Source: Pseudomonas kielensis
GTDB lineage: Bacteria; Pseudomonadota; Gammaproteobacteria; Pseudomonadales; Pseudomonadaceae
Reading direction: 5' to 3'
Assembly (NCBI RefSeq): GCF_014236655.1
Contig: NZ_JACMYG010000033.1
Coordinates: 1-63,390, forward strand
Length of the DNA stretch: 63,390 bases
This document shows positions 1 through 8,670 of the stretch, one piece after another; position 1 is the stretch's first letter; every line of letters starts with the position of its first letter. The notes below the pieces were generated by a model. That model saw only the letters and a program-made list of their open reading frames with translations. It did not search any database and was not told the DNA's origin. Position numbers and translations under genes: made by a program.

Positions 1-72
1 TTCGATCGCACCGGCTCCGCCACCCTCGCCGCTGATGGCTTCGATCGCACCGGTTCCGCCAACCTCAGCTAA
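1..72 (+). CDS. C-terminal end of a repeat-containing protein (5' end outside window)
   Basis: The frame is open from base 1 to a TAA at 70-72 and encodes 23 residues. Two nearly identical units are visible, FDRTGSATLAADG followed by FDRTGSANLS, with matching codons, so the upstream part probably contains more tandem copies. A strong terminator follows at once, which supports a real gene end. I do not recognise the family, and the N-terminus and any signal peptide lie outside the window. Confidence 0.6.
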   Translation, partial: FDRTGSATLAADGFDRTGSANLS

Positions 73-91
73 GTGCTGAATCTCTGCTCAC

Positions 92-122
92 AGCCCGGCC
101 TCGGCCGGGCTTAGTTGTTTTT
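92..122 (+). terminator. Intrinsic terminator after the partial gene, shared with the tctE end
   Basis: AGCCCGGCC (92-100), a TC loop, then GGCCGGGCT (103-111) forms a perfect 9-bp stem, followed by a T-rich tail at 112-122. The tail overlaps the tctE stop codon on the other strand, so the hairpin probably separates the two convergent genes. Confidence 0.8.
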
Positions 123-1506
123 AGCCCGCGATAAAACTGACCCGGACCTTCAGCCCCGCCTGTGCACCGTCGTGCAGGGTGATGTGGGCCAGGTGTGCGC
201 GGCAGATTTCCCCGACAATCGCCAACCCCAGGCCAGACCCTGCGACCTGCTGGTTGCGGCGGTAGAAACGCTCGAACACTCGGTCACGCTCCTCCAGCGG
301 AATTCCCGGCCCGTCATCTTCAACCTCCAGCACCGCCGGCGCGCTGACGCGCAAGATCACGTTGCCACCGGCTGGCGTGTGAGCCAGGGCGTTGTCCACC
401 AGGTTACTCAGTAACTCGTTGAGCAGGGTCGGTTCACCGCGTAACCACACCGGTTCGTCAGCTTCCAGCGCCAGGGCCACGCCTCGGGCATGGGCCAGAG
501 GTGCCATGGCCATACCGAGTTCGCGCGCCAGTTGGCTCAGGTCGAGCAACTGCGCCCCGCCCTCGGCTATCGCCCGCGCGCCATTCTCGACGCGGGCCAG
601 CGACAGCAGTTGATTGGCCAGGTGCGTCAGGCGGTCGGTGCCTTGGGCGGCGCTTTCCAGGGTGCTGCGCCAGGTCTGCGGCTCAGTGGCGCGCAAGCCC
701 AGCTCAAGACGCGCCTTGAGCGCTGCCAGCGGGGTGCGCAACTCATGGGCCGCGTCGGCTATGAACTGCGCCTGGCGCTCGAACTGTCCACGCAGGCGCT
801 CGGTGAAATGGTTGAGGGCGCGCACCAACGGCCACAACTCGCGCTGCACCTGGACCAACGGCAGCGGCCGCAAGTCATCCGGCTGGCGTTCTTCCACCGC
901 GGTGCGCAAGCGCTCCAGCGGACGCAAGGCGGCACTCACGGCAAACCACACCAGAAGCAAGGCGCCCCCGGCGAGCATGCCCAGGCGCAGCAAGGTATCG
1001 GCCATCAGGCTACGGGCCATGCTGACCCGCGCCTCGTCGGTTTCGGCCACGCGGATTTCCGCCATGCCATTCATGTTCGGTTCGCTCACCGCCTTGAGCA
1101 GGCTGACTACCCGCACGTTCTGGCCCAGGTAAGTGGCGTTGTAGAAGCGCGCCAGCGCCGGGTAGTCGTCGGTGCGCGGGGTGCCGGGCGGCGGCCCCGG
1201 GAGGTTTTCGTAACCGGAAATCAGCTTCTGGTGGATGTCGTTGACCTGGTAGTAGATGCGCCCGGCACTGTCGTAGGCGAAGGTGTCCAGCGCCACATAC
1301 GGCACATCGGCGCTGAGGCTGCCGTCGCGCTGGGACAGGCCGGCGGCAATGGTCCGCGCCGAGGCCAGCAAGGTCCGGTCATACGCGGTGTCCGCCGCTG
1401 CCCGGCCATTCCAGTAGGCGCTCAGGCCGCTGGCGATCATCAGCACCACCAGCAACAGTGCGAGGTTGCCCAGCAACCCCCAGCGCAGACTCCTGGGCTT
1501 ATGCAT
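121..1506 (-). CDS. tctE: TctE sensor histidine kinase for tricarboxylates
   Basis: Inner-membrane histidine kinase, 461 residues. Two membrane segments (about residues 10-30 and 172-192) flank a periplasmic region resembling the N-terminal sensor domain of two-component kinases (2CSK_N). The H-box is AAHELRTPL with the phospho-accepting His at about residue 254. The N-box LVDNALAHTP and the ATP-binding motifs DDGPGIP and GSGLGLAI are intact. It overlaps the end of tctD by 8 bp, so the pair is cotranscribed. I chose the ATG at 1506; a GTG one codon upstream is also possible. The adjacent divergent opdH-tctCBA operon indicates that it senses citrate-type tricarboxylates and phosphorylates TctD. 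The ligand is inferred from context. Confidence 0.88.
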   Translation of the reverse strand: MHKPRSLRWGLLGNLALLLVVLMIASGLSAYWNGRAAADTAYDRTLLASARTIAAGLSQRDGSLSADVPYVALDTFAYDSAGRIYYQVNDIHQKLISGYENLPGPPPGTPRTDDYPALARFYNATYLGQNVRVVSLLKAVSEPNMNGMAEIRVAETDEARVSMARSLMADTLLRLGMLAGGALLLVWFAVSAALRPLERLRTAVEERQPDDLRPLPLVQVQRELWPLVRALNHFTERLRGQFERQAQFIADAAHELRTPLAALKARLELGLRATEPQTWRSTLESAAQGTDRLTHLANQLLSLARVENGARAIAEGGAQLLDLSQLARELGMAMAPLAHARGVALALEADEPVWLRGEPTLLNELLSNLVDNALAHTPAGGNVILRVSAPAVLEVEDDGPGIPLEERDRVFERFYRRNQQVAGSGLGLAIVGEICRAHLAHITLHDGAQAGLKVRVSFIAG

Positions 1507-2170
1507 CACGGCTTTCCAACAGGTAGCCCAACCCCCTGAACGTGACGATGGCCACGGAGTGCCCGTCGAGTTTCTTGCGCAGGCGGTGCACGTAGATTTC
1601 GATGGCGTCGGGGCTGGCCTCCTCGTCGAGGCCGAACACCTGGGAGGCCAGTTGCTCCTTGCTCATCACCCGGCCAGGGCGGGCAATCAGCGCCTCGAGC
1701 ACGGCCTGCTCGCGGGAGGTCAGGGTCAGCAGTTCGTCACCGAGGCTGAAGCGCCGGGTGTCCAGGTCATACACCAGCCCCCCGCAACGCTGCTGGCGTT
1801 CGCCACCCAACACGCTGCGGCGCAGCAGGGCCTTGACCCGCGCTTCAAGCTCGGTCAATTCGAAGGGTTTGGCCAGGTAATCGTCGGCGCCGAGGTTGAG
1901 CCCGTGGACCCGGTCCTTGACGTCACTGCGGGCGGTCAGCATCAGCACCGGGAGGTTTTTGCCACGGCTGCGCAAGCGCGCCAGCACTTCAAAACCATCC
2001 ATGCGCGGCAGGCCTACATCGAGGATCGCCACCGCATAGTCCTCACTGCTCAAGGCCAGGTCGGCCGCCACCCCATCGTGCAGCACATCCACGGTCAGCC
2101 CTGTGCTCTTGAGCGCCTGGGCGACACTTTCGGCCAGCTGCAGATGGTCTTCGACGAGAAGCACACGCAT
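1499..2170 (-). CDS. tctD: TctD response regulator (OmpR/PhoB family)
   Basis: A 223-residue response regulator. The receiver domain occupies about residues 1-115, with acidic pocket E7/D8, phospho-acceptor D51 (AILDVGLPRMDG), T79 and K101 (LAKPF). The C-terminal winged-helix domain (about 125-220) ends in the typical HRLRKKL...RGLGYLL. The ATG at 2168-2170 has a GAGG Shine-Dalgarno sequence. It is expected to be phosphorylated by TctE and to control the divergent tricarboxylate operon. Three 11-bp direct repeats between the two promoters (2259-2285) are the likely binding site. Confidence 0.9.
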   Translation of the reverse strand: MRVLLVEDHLQLAESVAQALKSTGLTVDVLHDGVAADLALSSEDYAVAILDVGLPRMDGFEVLARLRSRGKNLPVLMLTARSDVKDRVHGLNLGADDYLAKPFELTELEARVKALLRRSVLGGERQQRCGGLVYDLDTRRFSLGDELLTLTSREQAVLEALIARPGRVMSKEQLASQVFGLDEEASPDAIEIYVHRLRKKLDGHSVAIVTFRGLGYLLESRDA

Positions 2171-2257
2171 GGATCTTTACCTCGGATGGGGATGGTCGAC
2201 GCCATTCTTCGGCGCGGAGTTTACAGCCGCATCCGCCGCTGTGAAGCCCGCAATCGG

Positions 2258-2290
2258 TGAAAGTATTCTGAAAGGTTAGCGAAAGGTTGG
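2258..2290 (+). promoter_or_regulatory. Candidate TctD operator: three GAAAG repeats spaced 11 bp apart
   Basis: GAAAG occurs at 2259-2263, 2270-2274 and 2281-2285, exactly one helical turn apart. The second and third copies extend to GAAAGGTT. Tandem direct repeats at 11-bp steps are the usual site architecture of OmpR/PhoB-type regulators. The array lies in the 234-bp gap between tctD and opdH. The assignment to TctD is inference from position. Confidence 0.55.
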
Positions 2291-2404
2291 CCCGTTAGAG
2301 TCCAGCCACGGACAGTTTCGACTGCCGTGTCCTTGAGAGTAGTGAACGAAAAACGCCCCGATGCGTTTTCGCCCTAATAAGAACAATAAATGGAGTGCTT
2401 CACG

Positions 2405-3697
2405 ATGCTGTCTACGCAGCCTCAGGCTTACCTGCCTGTTCGTTTCTCCCGCCTTGGTACCACCGCCCTCGCCAGTGCCGCCGCCCTTGCCGGCTTTACG
2501 CCTGCCAGCCATGCCGCCTTCTTCGAAGACAGCAGCGCGACCCTGGAAACTCGCAACATGTACTTCAACCGCGACTTTCGCAGTGGCACCAGCGCCCAGC
2601 AATCCAAGCGCGACGAGTGGGCCCAGGGCTTCATGCTCAACCTCGAATCGGGCTACACCGACGGCACCGTCGGGTTCGGGGTTGACGCACTGGGCATGCT
2701 CGGGATCAAGCTCGACTCCAGCCCCGACCGCACCGGCACGGGCCTGCTGCCGACCCATGACGACGGGCGTGCCGCCGATGAGTATTCCAAGCTCGGCCTT
2801 ACCGGCAAGGTGAAGATCTCCGCCACTGAACTGAAAGTCGGCAGCCTGATTCCCGAGTTGCCGATCCTCAAGGCCAACGACGGTCGCATCCTGCCCCAGA
2901 CCTTCGAAGGCGGCCTGCTGACCTCCAGGGAGATCAAGAACCTGACCTTCACCGGCGGGCGCCTGGACAAAGCCAAGGACCGCGACAGCACCAACTTCGA
3001 AGACGTCGCCCTGAATAACAAGAACGGCCGCTTCGCCGGCACCGTCGCCGGCAGCCATTTCGACTTCGGCGGCCTGGACTACAAATTCACGGACAAGATC
3101 ACCGGCAGCTACCACTTCGCCCAATTGGGTGAAGTCTATAACCAGCACTTCCTCGGTTTGCTGGCGTCACAGCCCGCAGGCCCGGGGACGTTCGCCGCCG
3201 ACCTGCGCCTGGCGGTCAGCGACGATTCCGGCCAGGCCCGCGGCGGCAAGATCGACAACACCTCCCTCAACGGCCTGTTGAGTTACGCCCTGAGCGGTCA
3301 TAAATTCAGCGCCGGTTACCAACACATGTCGGGCGACAGCGCCTTCCCCTATGTCGACGGCTCCGATCCCTACCTGGTCAACTTCGTGCAGATCAACGAC
3401 TTCGCCGGCGCGCAGGAACGCTCCTGGCAAGCCCGTTACGACTACGACTTCGCCAAGCTGGGGGTGCCGGGCCTGAGCTTCATGAGCCGCTACCTGAGCG
3501 GTGACAACATCAAGCTCAACAACGGCGAGACCGGCAAGGAATGGGAACGCAACACCGAGATCAAGTACGTCGTGCAAAGCGGCGCCCTCAAGGACGTTGC
3601 CCTGCGCCTGCGCAATGCCACCTATCGTTCGAACTATTCGGCCCGCGACGCTGATGAAGTGCGGGTGCTGGTCAGCTACAGCGTTGCCCTCTGGTAA
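2405..3697 (+). CDS. opdH: OprD-family outer-membrane porin, OpdH-like
   Basis: A 430-residue outer-membrane porin of the OprD family, which forms monomeric substrate-selective channels. A signal peptide ends near ASHA. The mature part starts FFEDSSATLETRNMYFNRDF, a typical OprD-family N-terminus, and the protein ends with an aromatic residue (VALW), as beta-barrel proteins do. I prefer the ATG at 2405, 9 bases after TGGAG; an ATG at 2390 would destroy that spacing. It is the first gene of the operon with tctCBA, the arrangement known for P. aeruginosa OpdH (cis-aconitate/tricarboxylate uptake). It should carry substrate across the outer membrane to TctC. Confidence 0.85.
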   Translation: MLSTQPQAYLPVRFSRLGTTALASAAALAGFTPASHAAFFEDSSATLETRNMYFNRDFRSGTSAQQSKRDEWAQGFMLNLESGYTDGTVGFGVDALGMLGIKLDSSPDRTGTGLLPTHDDGRAADEYSKLGLTGKVKISATELKVGSLIPELPILKANDGRILPQTFEGGLLTSREIKNLTFTGGRLDKAKDRDSTNFEDVALNNKNGRFAGTVAGSHFDFGGLDYKFTDKITGSYHFAQLGEVYNQHFLGLLASQPAGPGTFAADLRLAVSDDSGQARGGKIDNTSLNGLLSYALSGHKFSAGYQHMSGDSAFPYVDGSDPYLVNFVQINDFAGAQERSWQARYDYDFAKLGVPGLSFMSRYLSGDNIKLNNGETGKEWERNTEIKYVVQSGALKDVALRLRNATYRSNYSARDADEVRVLVSYSVALW

Positions 3698-3751
3698 TGA
3701 ATTCAAGCCACAACCGTGCCACTCCAATAACAACTCCTGTGGAGACGACCG

Positions 3752-4741
3752 ATGACTTTTTCGCTGCGTAACCTTGCTCTCGCCGCCAGTTGCCTGCTGG
3801 TGACCACCCCTCTGCTCGCCGCCGACAGCACTGAGCCCAAGCGACCGGAATGCATTGCCCCAGCGTCGCCAGGCGGTGGTTTCGACCTGACCTGCAAACT
3901 GGTGCAGAGCGCGCTGGTCAACGAAAAACTGCTGTCCAAACCGATGCGCGTGACCTACATGCCCGGCGGTGTCGGCGCCGTGGCGTACAACGCGGTGGTC
4001 GCCCAGCGCCCCGCCGATGCCGGGACCCTGGTGGCCTGGTCCAGCGGCTCGCTGCTGAACCTGGCCCAGGGCAAGTTCGGGCGTTTTGATGAAAACGCCG
4101 TGCGTTGGTTGGCGGCCGTGGGCACCAGCTATGGCGCCATTGCCGTGAAGAACGATTCGCCCTACAAGAACCTCGACGACCTGGTACAAGCGCTGAAGAA
4201 AGACCCGAGCAAAGTGGTGATCGGTTCCGGCGGCACCGTGGGCAGCCAGGATTGGATGCAAACCGCCCTGATCGCCAAGGCCGCCGGGATCAACCCCCGT
4301 GACCTGCGGTACGTGGCACTCGAAGGCGGTGGCGAAATTGCCACGGCCCTGCTCGGCGGCCACATCCAGGTGGGCAGTACCGACATCTCCGACTCCATGC
4401 CACACATCCAGAGTGGTGACATGCGCTTGCTCGCGGTGTTCGCCAACGAGCGCCTGGACGAGCCGGAAATGAAGGACATCCCCACCGCCAAGGAGCAAGG
4501 CTACGACATCGTCTGGCCGGTGGTGCGCGGCTTCTACCTCGGGCCAAAGGTCAGCGATGCCGAATACGCCTGGTGGAAAGACGCCTTCGACAAACTGCTG
4601 GCTTCCGAAGAGTTCGCCAAGTTGCGTGACCAGCGCGAACTGTTCCCGTTCGCCATGACCGGGGTCGAGTTGGACACCTACGTGAAAAAACAGGTAGCGG
4701 ACTACAAGCTGCTGGCCAAAGAGTTCGGCCTGATCCAGTAA
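3752..4741 (+). CDS. tctC: TctC periplasmic tricarboxylate-binding protein
   Basis: A 329-residue periplasmic solute-binding protein of the tripartite tricarboxylate transporter (TTT) family. A signal peptide (residues 1 to about 24, ending LLAA) precedes ECIAPASPGGGFDLTCK, the characteristic TctC ligand-binding start. Further family signatures are MPGGVGAVAYN and GSGGTVGSQDWM. The ATG at 3752 follows GGAG by 7 bases. It is the second gene in opdH-tctCBA and should deliver citrate-like substrates to TctBA. Confidence 0.92.
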   Translation: MTFSLRNLALAASCLLVTTPLLAADSTEPKRPECIAPASPGGGFDLTCKLVQSALVNEKLLSKPMRVTYMPGGVGAVAYNAVVAQRPADAGTLVAWSSGSLLNLAQGKFGRFDENAVRWLAAVGTSYGAIAVKNDSPYKNLDDLVQALKKDPSKVVIGSGGTVGSQDWMQTALIAKAAGINPRDLRYVALEGGGEIATALLGGHIQVGSTDISDSMPHIQSGDMRLLAVFANERLDEPEMKDIPTAKEQGYDIVWPVVRGFYLGPKVSDAEYAWWKDAFDKLLASEEFAKLRDQRELFPFAMTGVELDTYVKKQVADYKLLAKEFGLIQ

Positions 4742-4764
4742 TCGCCTCGTTCTCACGGCCACCC

Positions 4765-4782
4765 CCCTGGCACTGACCAGGG
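4765..4782 (+). other. Small hairpin between tctC and tctB
   Basis: CCCTGG (4765-4770) pairs with CCAGGG (4777-4782) around a 6-nt loop, in the 60-bp gap after tctC. There is no T-run. Such intercistronic stems often stabilise the binding-protein mRNA relative to the membrane genes. The role here is inferred. Confidence 0.4.
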
Positions 4783-4801
4783 CGTGGCCCAGGAGTTTGT
4801 C

Positions 4802-5260
4802 ATGCTGTTACAACGCATTTTTGCAGCCGTGCTGTTGCTGGCCTGTGCCTGTCTGGCGCTGATGGCCTGGCCCTATCAGGCATCGTTTTCCTACGAGCCC
4901 GTCGGGCCGCGGGCGTACCCCCTGCTGATGCTCGGGCTGATGGGCCTGGCGCTGATCTACATGCTGTTTCGTCCACAGCCGACCCGGCACAGCGAAGAAG
5001 AACCGCCGCTGGACCGCCAGACGCTGGTCAAGATTGGCGCCTGCGTGGCGCTGCTGCTGGTGTTTGCCGGCACTTTCGAACCCTTGGGTTTCATCCTCAG
5101 CAGCATCCTGATCGGGGTGCCGATGGCACGCCTGTATGGCGGCCGCTGGCGTCCCTCGGCGGTGATCATCAGTTTGATGAGCGTCGGCCTGTATCTGCTG
5201 TTCGATATAGCCATGGACGTACCGCTGCCCCTCGGCCTGCTCGACGTCTTGGAGAACTGA
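4802..5260 (+). CDS. tctB: TctB small membrane subunit of the tricarboxylate transporter
   Basis: A 152-residue membrane protein with four predicted hydrophobic segments: near the start, about 40-58, about 80-110 and about 118-140. Its size, topology and position between tctC and tctA match TctB, the poorly conserved small subunit. The ATG at 4802 lies 6 bases after AGGAG; an upstream in-frame GTG at 4784 precedes that ribosome site and is unlikely. tctA follows after one base, so the two subunits are translationally linked. Confidence 0.88.
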   Translation: MLLQRIFAAVLLLACACLALMAWPYQASFSYEPVGPRAYPLLMLGLMGLALIYMLFRPQPTRHSEEEPPLDRQTLVKIGACVALLLVFAGTFEPLGFILSSILIGVPMARLYGGRWRPSAVIISLMSVGLYLLFDIAMDVPLPLGLLDVLEN

Positions 5261-5261
5261 T

Positions 5262-6776
5262 ATGGATACTTTTGGTTATTTGAGCCAGGGATTCGGCGTC
5301 GCGCTGAGCCCGTACAACCTGGTGACCGCACTGTGCGGCACGTTGATCGGAACAGTGGTCGGCCTGCTGCCGGGCCTGGGGCCGATCAACGGTGTGGCAC
5401 TGCTGATCCCCATCGCCTTCGCCCTCGGCCTGCCACCGGAGTCGGCCCTGATTCTTTTGGCCGCGGTCTACCTGGGTTGCGAATATGGTGGGCGCATCAG
5501 TTCGATCCTGCTCAACATCCCCGGCGAAGCGTCCACCGTCATGACCACCCTGGACGGCTACCCGATGGCCCGCAAAGGCCAGGCAGGCGTCGCGTTGTCG
5601 CTGTCGGCCTGGAGTTCGTTCATCGGAGCGTTTATCGCCACCTGCGGCATGGTGCTGTTCGCCCCGCTGCTGGCCAAGTGGGCAATCGCCTTTGGCCCGG
5701 CGGAATACTTCGTGCTGATGGTGTTCGCCATTGTCTGCCTCGGCGGCATGGCCGGTGACAAACCCCTGAAGACCTTTGTCGCGGCCTTGATCGGCCTGTT
5801 TCTGTCGGCGGTCGGGATCGACGCCAACAGCGGCGTGTACCGTTTCACCGGCGACAACATCCACCTGACCGATGGCATCCAGTTTGTCGTGCTGGTGCTG
5901 GGCCTGTTTTCCATCAGCGAGATTCTCCTGCTGCTGGAAAAAACCCACCGAGGCCAGGAAGCGGTGAAAGCCACCGGCCGCATGATGTTCAACCTCAAGG
6001 AAGCCGCCTCGGTGTTTACGGTAAACATCCGTTGCGGCCTGCTGGGCTTCATCATGGGGGTCTTGCCGGGCGCCGGAGCGACACTGGCATCCGCCGTCGC
6101 CTACATGACCGAAAAGCGCATGGCGGGCGCCAGCGGCAAGTTTGGTCAAGGTGACATGCGCGGCCTGGCCGCCCCGGAAACCGCGATTGGCGCCTCGGCA
6201 TGCGGCGCCCTGGTTCCGATGCTGACGCTGGGCGTTCCGGGGTCGGGGACCACCGCGGTAATGATCGGCGCCCTGTCGCTGTACAACATCACTCCGGGCC
6301 CATTGCTGTTCCAACAGCAACCGGACATCGTCTGGGGCCTGATCGCCTCGTTGTTTATCGCCAACATTATGTTGGTGATCCTCAATATCCCGATGATCCG
6401 CCTGTTCACCCGCATCCTTGCGGTGCCGAACTGGGCACTGGTGCCGGTAATCGCCATCATCACCGCGATTGGTGTCTACGCCGTACACGCCACCACCTTC
6501 GACCTGTTCTTGATGATCGGCATCGGCATCTTCGGCTACATCCTGCGCAAGCTGGACTTCCCGTTGTCGCCAGTACTGCTGGGCTTCATCCTCGGCGGCC
6601 TGATGGAGCAGAACCTGCGCCGCGCGCTCTCGATCTCCAATGGCGCGCTGGACATCCTCTGGTCGAGCCCGATCACCTTCGGGGTCTGGGTGCTGACCGC
6701 CGTGATGTTGCTGCTGCCGCTCCTGCGCATCTGGCGCAAGCGCGCCGTGGCCCGTCGCGCGATTGCCGATGTCTGA
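5262..6776 (+). CDS. tctA: TctA large membrane subunit of the tricarboxylate transporter
   Basis: A 504-residue integral membrane protein with about 11-12 hydrophobic segments. The conserved TctA signatures are present: GLLPGLGPINGVALLIP, the region around YGGRISSILLNIPGE, and in the second half VLPGAGATLASAV and LTLGVPGSGTTAVMIGAL. These form the duplicated substrate-binding loops. It is the permease that takes substrate from TctC, probably driven by an ion gradient. The ATG at 5262 follows GGAG. The end overlaps the next gene, so all five structural genes appear to form one operon. Confidence 0.94.
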   Translation: MDTFGYLSQGFGVALSPYNLVTALCGTLIGTVVGLLPGLGPINGVALLIPIAFALGLPPESALILLAAVYLGCEYGGRISSILLNIPGEASTVMTTLDGYPMARKGQAGVALSLSAWSSFIGAFIATCGMVLFAPLLAKWAIAFGPAEYFVLMVFAIVCLGGMAGDKPLKTFVAALIGLFLSAVGIDANSGVYRFTGDNIHLTDGIQFVVLVLGLFSISEILLLLEKTHRGQEAVKATGRMMFNLKEAASVFTVNIRCGLLGFIMGVLPGAGATLASAVAYMTEKRMAGASGKFGQGDMRGLAAPETAIGASACGALVPMLTLGVPGSGTTAVMIGALSLYNITPGPLLFQQQPDIVWGLIASLFIANIMLVILNIPMIRLFTRILAVPNWALVPVIAIITAIGVYAVHATTFDLFLMIGIGIFGYILRKLDFPLSPVLLGFILGGLMEQNLRRALSISNGALDILWSSPITFGVWVLTAVMLLLPLLRIWRKRAVARRAIADV

Positions 6777-7812
6777 TCGCCGGTCCTGGAAAACCTGGTG
6801 GGGAACACCGCTGGTCGGTCTGCTGGGCGGTTACCTCGCCAGTCAGATCGGCTGGCCACTGCCGTGGATGGTCGGCTCGTTGCTGGCGATCATCCTGGTG
6901 CGTTGCCTGACCCCCTGGCAATTGGCCGAGATCCCGGGCGGACGCAAGTGCGGCCAGTGGATCGTCGGCATCGGCATTGGCCTGCACTTCACCCCGGTGG
7001 TGATGGAACAGGTCATGAGTCACTTCGGGCTGATCTTCTTCGGTGCGCTGGTGACCAGTCTTTCGGCCGTGGTCGGGGTCTGGTTGCTGCGGCGCACCGG
7101 TGAGGATCGCGCCACCGCCTTTTTCTCCAGCATGCCGGGCGGTTCCGGTGAAATGGTCAACCTCGGCGCCCGCAACGGCGCCGTGCTCAGCCGAGTGGCG
7201 GCCGGGCAAAGCCTGCGGGTGCTGGTGGTGGTGCTGTGTGTGCCGGCCGCCTTCAAGTACCTGCTGGGCGAAGGCGTGCCTGTGTTGCATCCAGCCAGCG
7301 TCGACTGGCGCTGGCTGGCCCTGCTGTTCCCGGCGGGCGCACTGTGTGCCTGGCTCTGGCAGCGTTTGCGCCAACCCAATCCCTGGCTGTTCGGGCCGTT
7401 GCTGGTGAGTGCCTCCCTGAGTATCAGCCTGGACCTGCACATCGGCCTGCCCGATGGCGGCAGCCAGGTCGGTCAATGGCTGATAGGCAGTGGCCTGGGC
7501 TGTCATTTCAACCGGCAGTTCTTCCGCCGCGCGCCGTCCTTCATGGGTCGCACCCTGATCGGCACGGCACTGACCATGCTGATCGCTACCCTGGCCGCGC
7601 TGGGCTTGAGTGCCCTGACCCACCTGGACCTGCGCTCATTGACCCTGGGCATGATGCCTGGCGGCATCGCCGAAATGAGCCTGACCGCCGAAACCCTGCA
7701 GCTGTCGGTGCCGCTGGTGACGGCGATGCAGGTGATGCGCTTGCTGTTTGTGCTGTTTCTGGCCGAGCCCTTGTTCAGGCACTGGGACCGGCAACCGGAT
7801 TCAGCGCAATAG
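6769..7812 (+). CDS. AbrB-family membrane protein at the end of the tct operon
   Basis: A 347-residue membrane protein of the AbrB family (PF05145, named after an E. coli membrane protein and unrelated to the Bacillus regulator). Two repeated halves are visible, each with glycine-rich motifs: GWPLPWMVGSLLA and FFSSMPGGSGEMVNLG in the first, and GMMPGGIAEMSLTAE in the second. The ATG at 6769 overlaps tctA by 8 bp, indicating translational coupling. The biochemical role of this family is poorly known. Its fusion to a tct operon suggests an accessory function in substrate transport or efflux. That link is inference. Confidence 0.82.
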   Translation: MSDRRSWKTWWGTPLVGLLGGYLASQIGWPLPWMVGSLLAIILVRCLTPWQLAEIPGGRKCGQWIVGIGIGLHFTPVVMEQVMSHFGLIFFGALVTSLSAVVGVWLLRRTGEDRATAFFSSMPGGSGEMVNLGARNGAVLSRVAAGQSLRVLVVVLCVPAAFKYLLGEGVPVLHPASVDWRWLALLFPAGALCAWLWQRLRQPNPWLFGPLLVSASLSISLDLHIGLPDGGSQVGQWLIGSGLGCHFNRQFFRRAPSFMGRTLIGTALTMLIATLAALGLSALTHLDLRSLTLGMMPGGIAEMSLTAETLQLSVPLVTAMQVMRLLFVLFLAEPLFRHWDRQPDSAQ

Positions 7813-7845
7813 ACCTGTCACGTCCTGGCGCGCTGGGTCATGGCA

Positions 7846-8538
7846 TCAGACGGGCGGCAACCGCCACTCGATCGGCGTCTCGCCATTCTGTTCCAGGTAC
7901 TTGTTGGTGCGACTGAAGTGCCCGCAGCCGAGGAAACCCCGGTAGGCAGACAGCGGCGAGGGGTGTACCGAGGTCAGCACCAGGTGCTTGGTGGCGTCGA
8001 TCAGTTTCTGTTTGCTCTGCGCGTGGGCGCCCCACAGCAGAAACACCAGGTGCGGCTGATGCTCGCTCACCACTTCGATGATCCGATCAGTGAAGAACTG
8101 CCAGCCTTTGCCCGCATGGGCGTTGGCATTGGCCCGCTCCACGGTCATGGTGGTGTTGATCATCAGCACGCCCTGGTCAGCCCAGCTTTGCAGGCAGCCG
8201 TGACTGGGAATGTCGATGTTCAGGTCGCGTTTCAATTCCTTATAGATGTTGACCAGCGACGGCGGTGCCGGCACGCCCGGCTGCACCGAGAAACACAGGC
8301 CATGGGCCTGGCCCGGGCCGTGATAGGGGTCCTGGCCGAGGATCACCACCTTGACCTTGTCCAGCGGCGTGGAGTTGAGCGCGTTGAAAATCATCGGGCC
8401 GGGGGGATAGATCTCCTTGCCTGCCGCACGTTCCTGTTGCAGGAAGTTGCGCAACTCTGCCATGTAGGGCTGGTCGAATTCGGCACGCAGTGCCTCCTTC
8501 CAGCTCGGTTCGAGTTTGATACGGTCGTCAGCAGTCAT
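7846..8538 (-). CDS. ung: Uracil-DNA glycosylase
   Basis: A 230-residue family 1 uracil-DNA glycosylase, which removes uracil from DNA to start base-excision repair. The water-activating loop GQDPYHG is at residues 68-74 (catalytic Asp70), followed by GLCFSV. The DNA-intercalation motif HPSPLSAYRGF lies near the C-terminus. The ATG at 8538 gives the normal family length; an in-frame TTG 21 bp upstream adds an unrelated extension. It is transcribed divergently from the next gene and converges on abrB. Confidence 0.96.
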   Translation of the reverse strand: MTADDRIKLEPSWKEALRAEFDQPYMAELRNFLQQERAAGKEIYPPGPMIFNALNSTPLDKVKVVILGQDPYHGPGQAHGLCFSVQPGVPAPPSLVNIYKELKRDLNIDIPSHGCLQSWADQGVLMINTTMTVERANANAHAGKGWQFFTDRIIEVVSEHQPHLVFLLWGAHAQSKQKLIDATKHLVLTSVHPSPLSAYRGFLGCGHFSRTNKYLEQNGETPIEWRLPPV

Positions 8539-8670
8539 GGTTACATCCGGCAAAAACAATGGGGCGAACCCTAGGAAAGCCCATCACGCTTGTCAATTGA
8601 TCTGACGCAGATCCGGCACTTTCCTGCACAACGCTCATAATGAACCCTTGAATCCGCAATCGAGGTCACG

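Noticed and set aside
3167..4762. 531-codon leftward frame opposite opdH and tctC
   Set aside because: Spans two real genes and the gap between them, with no start context or domain.
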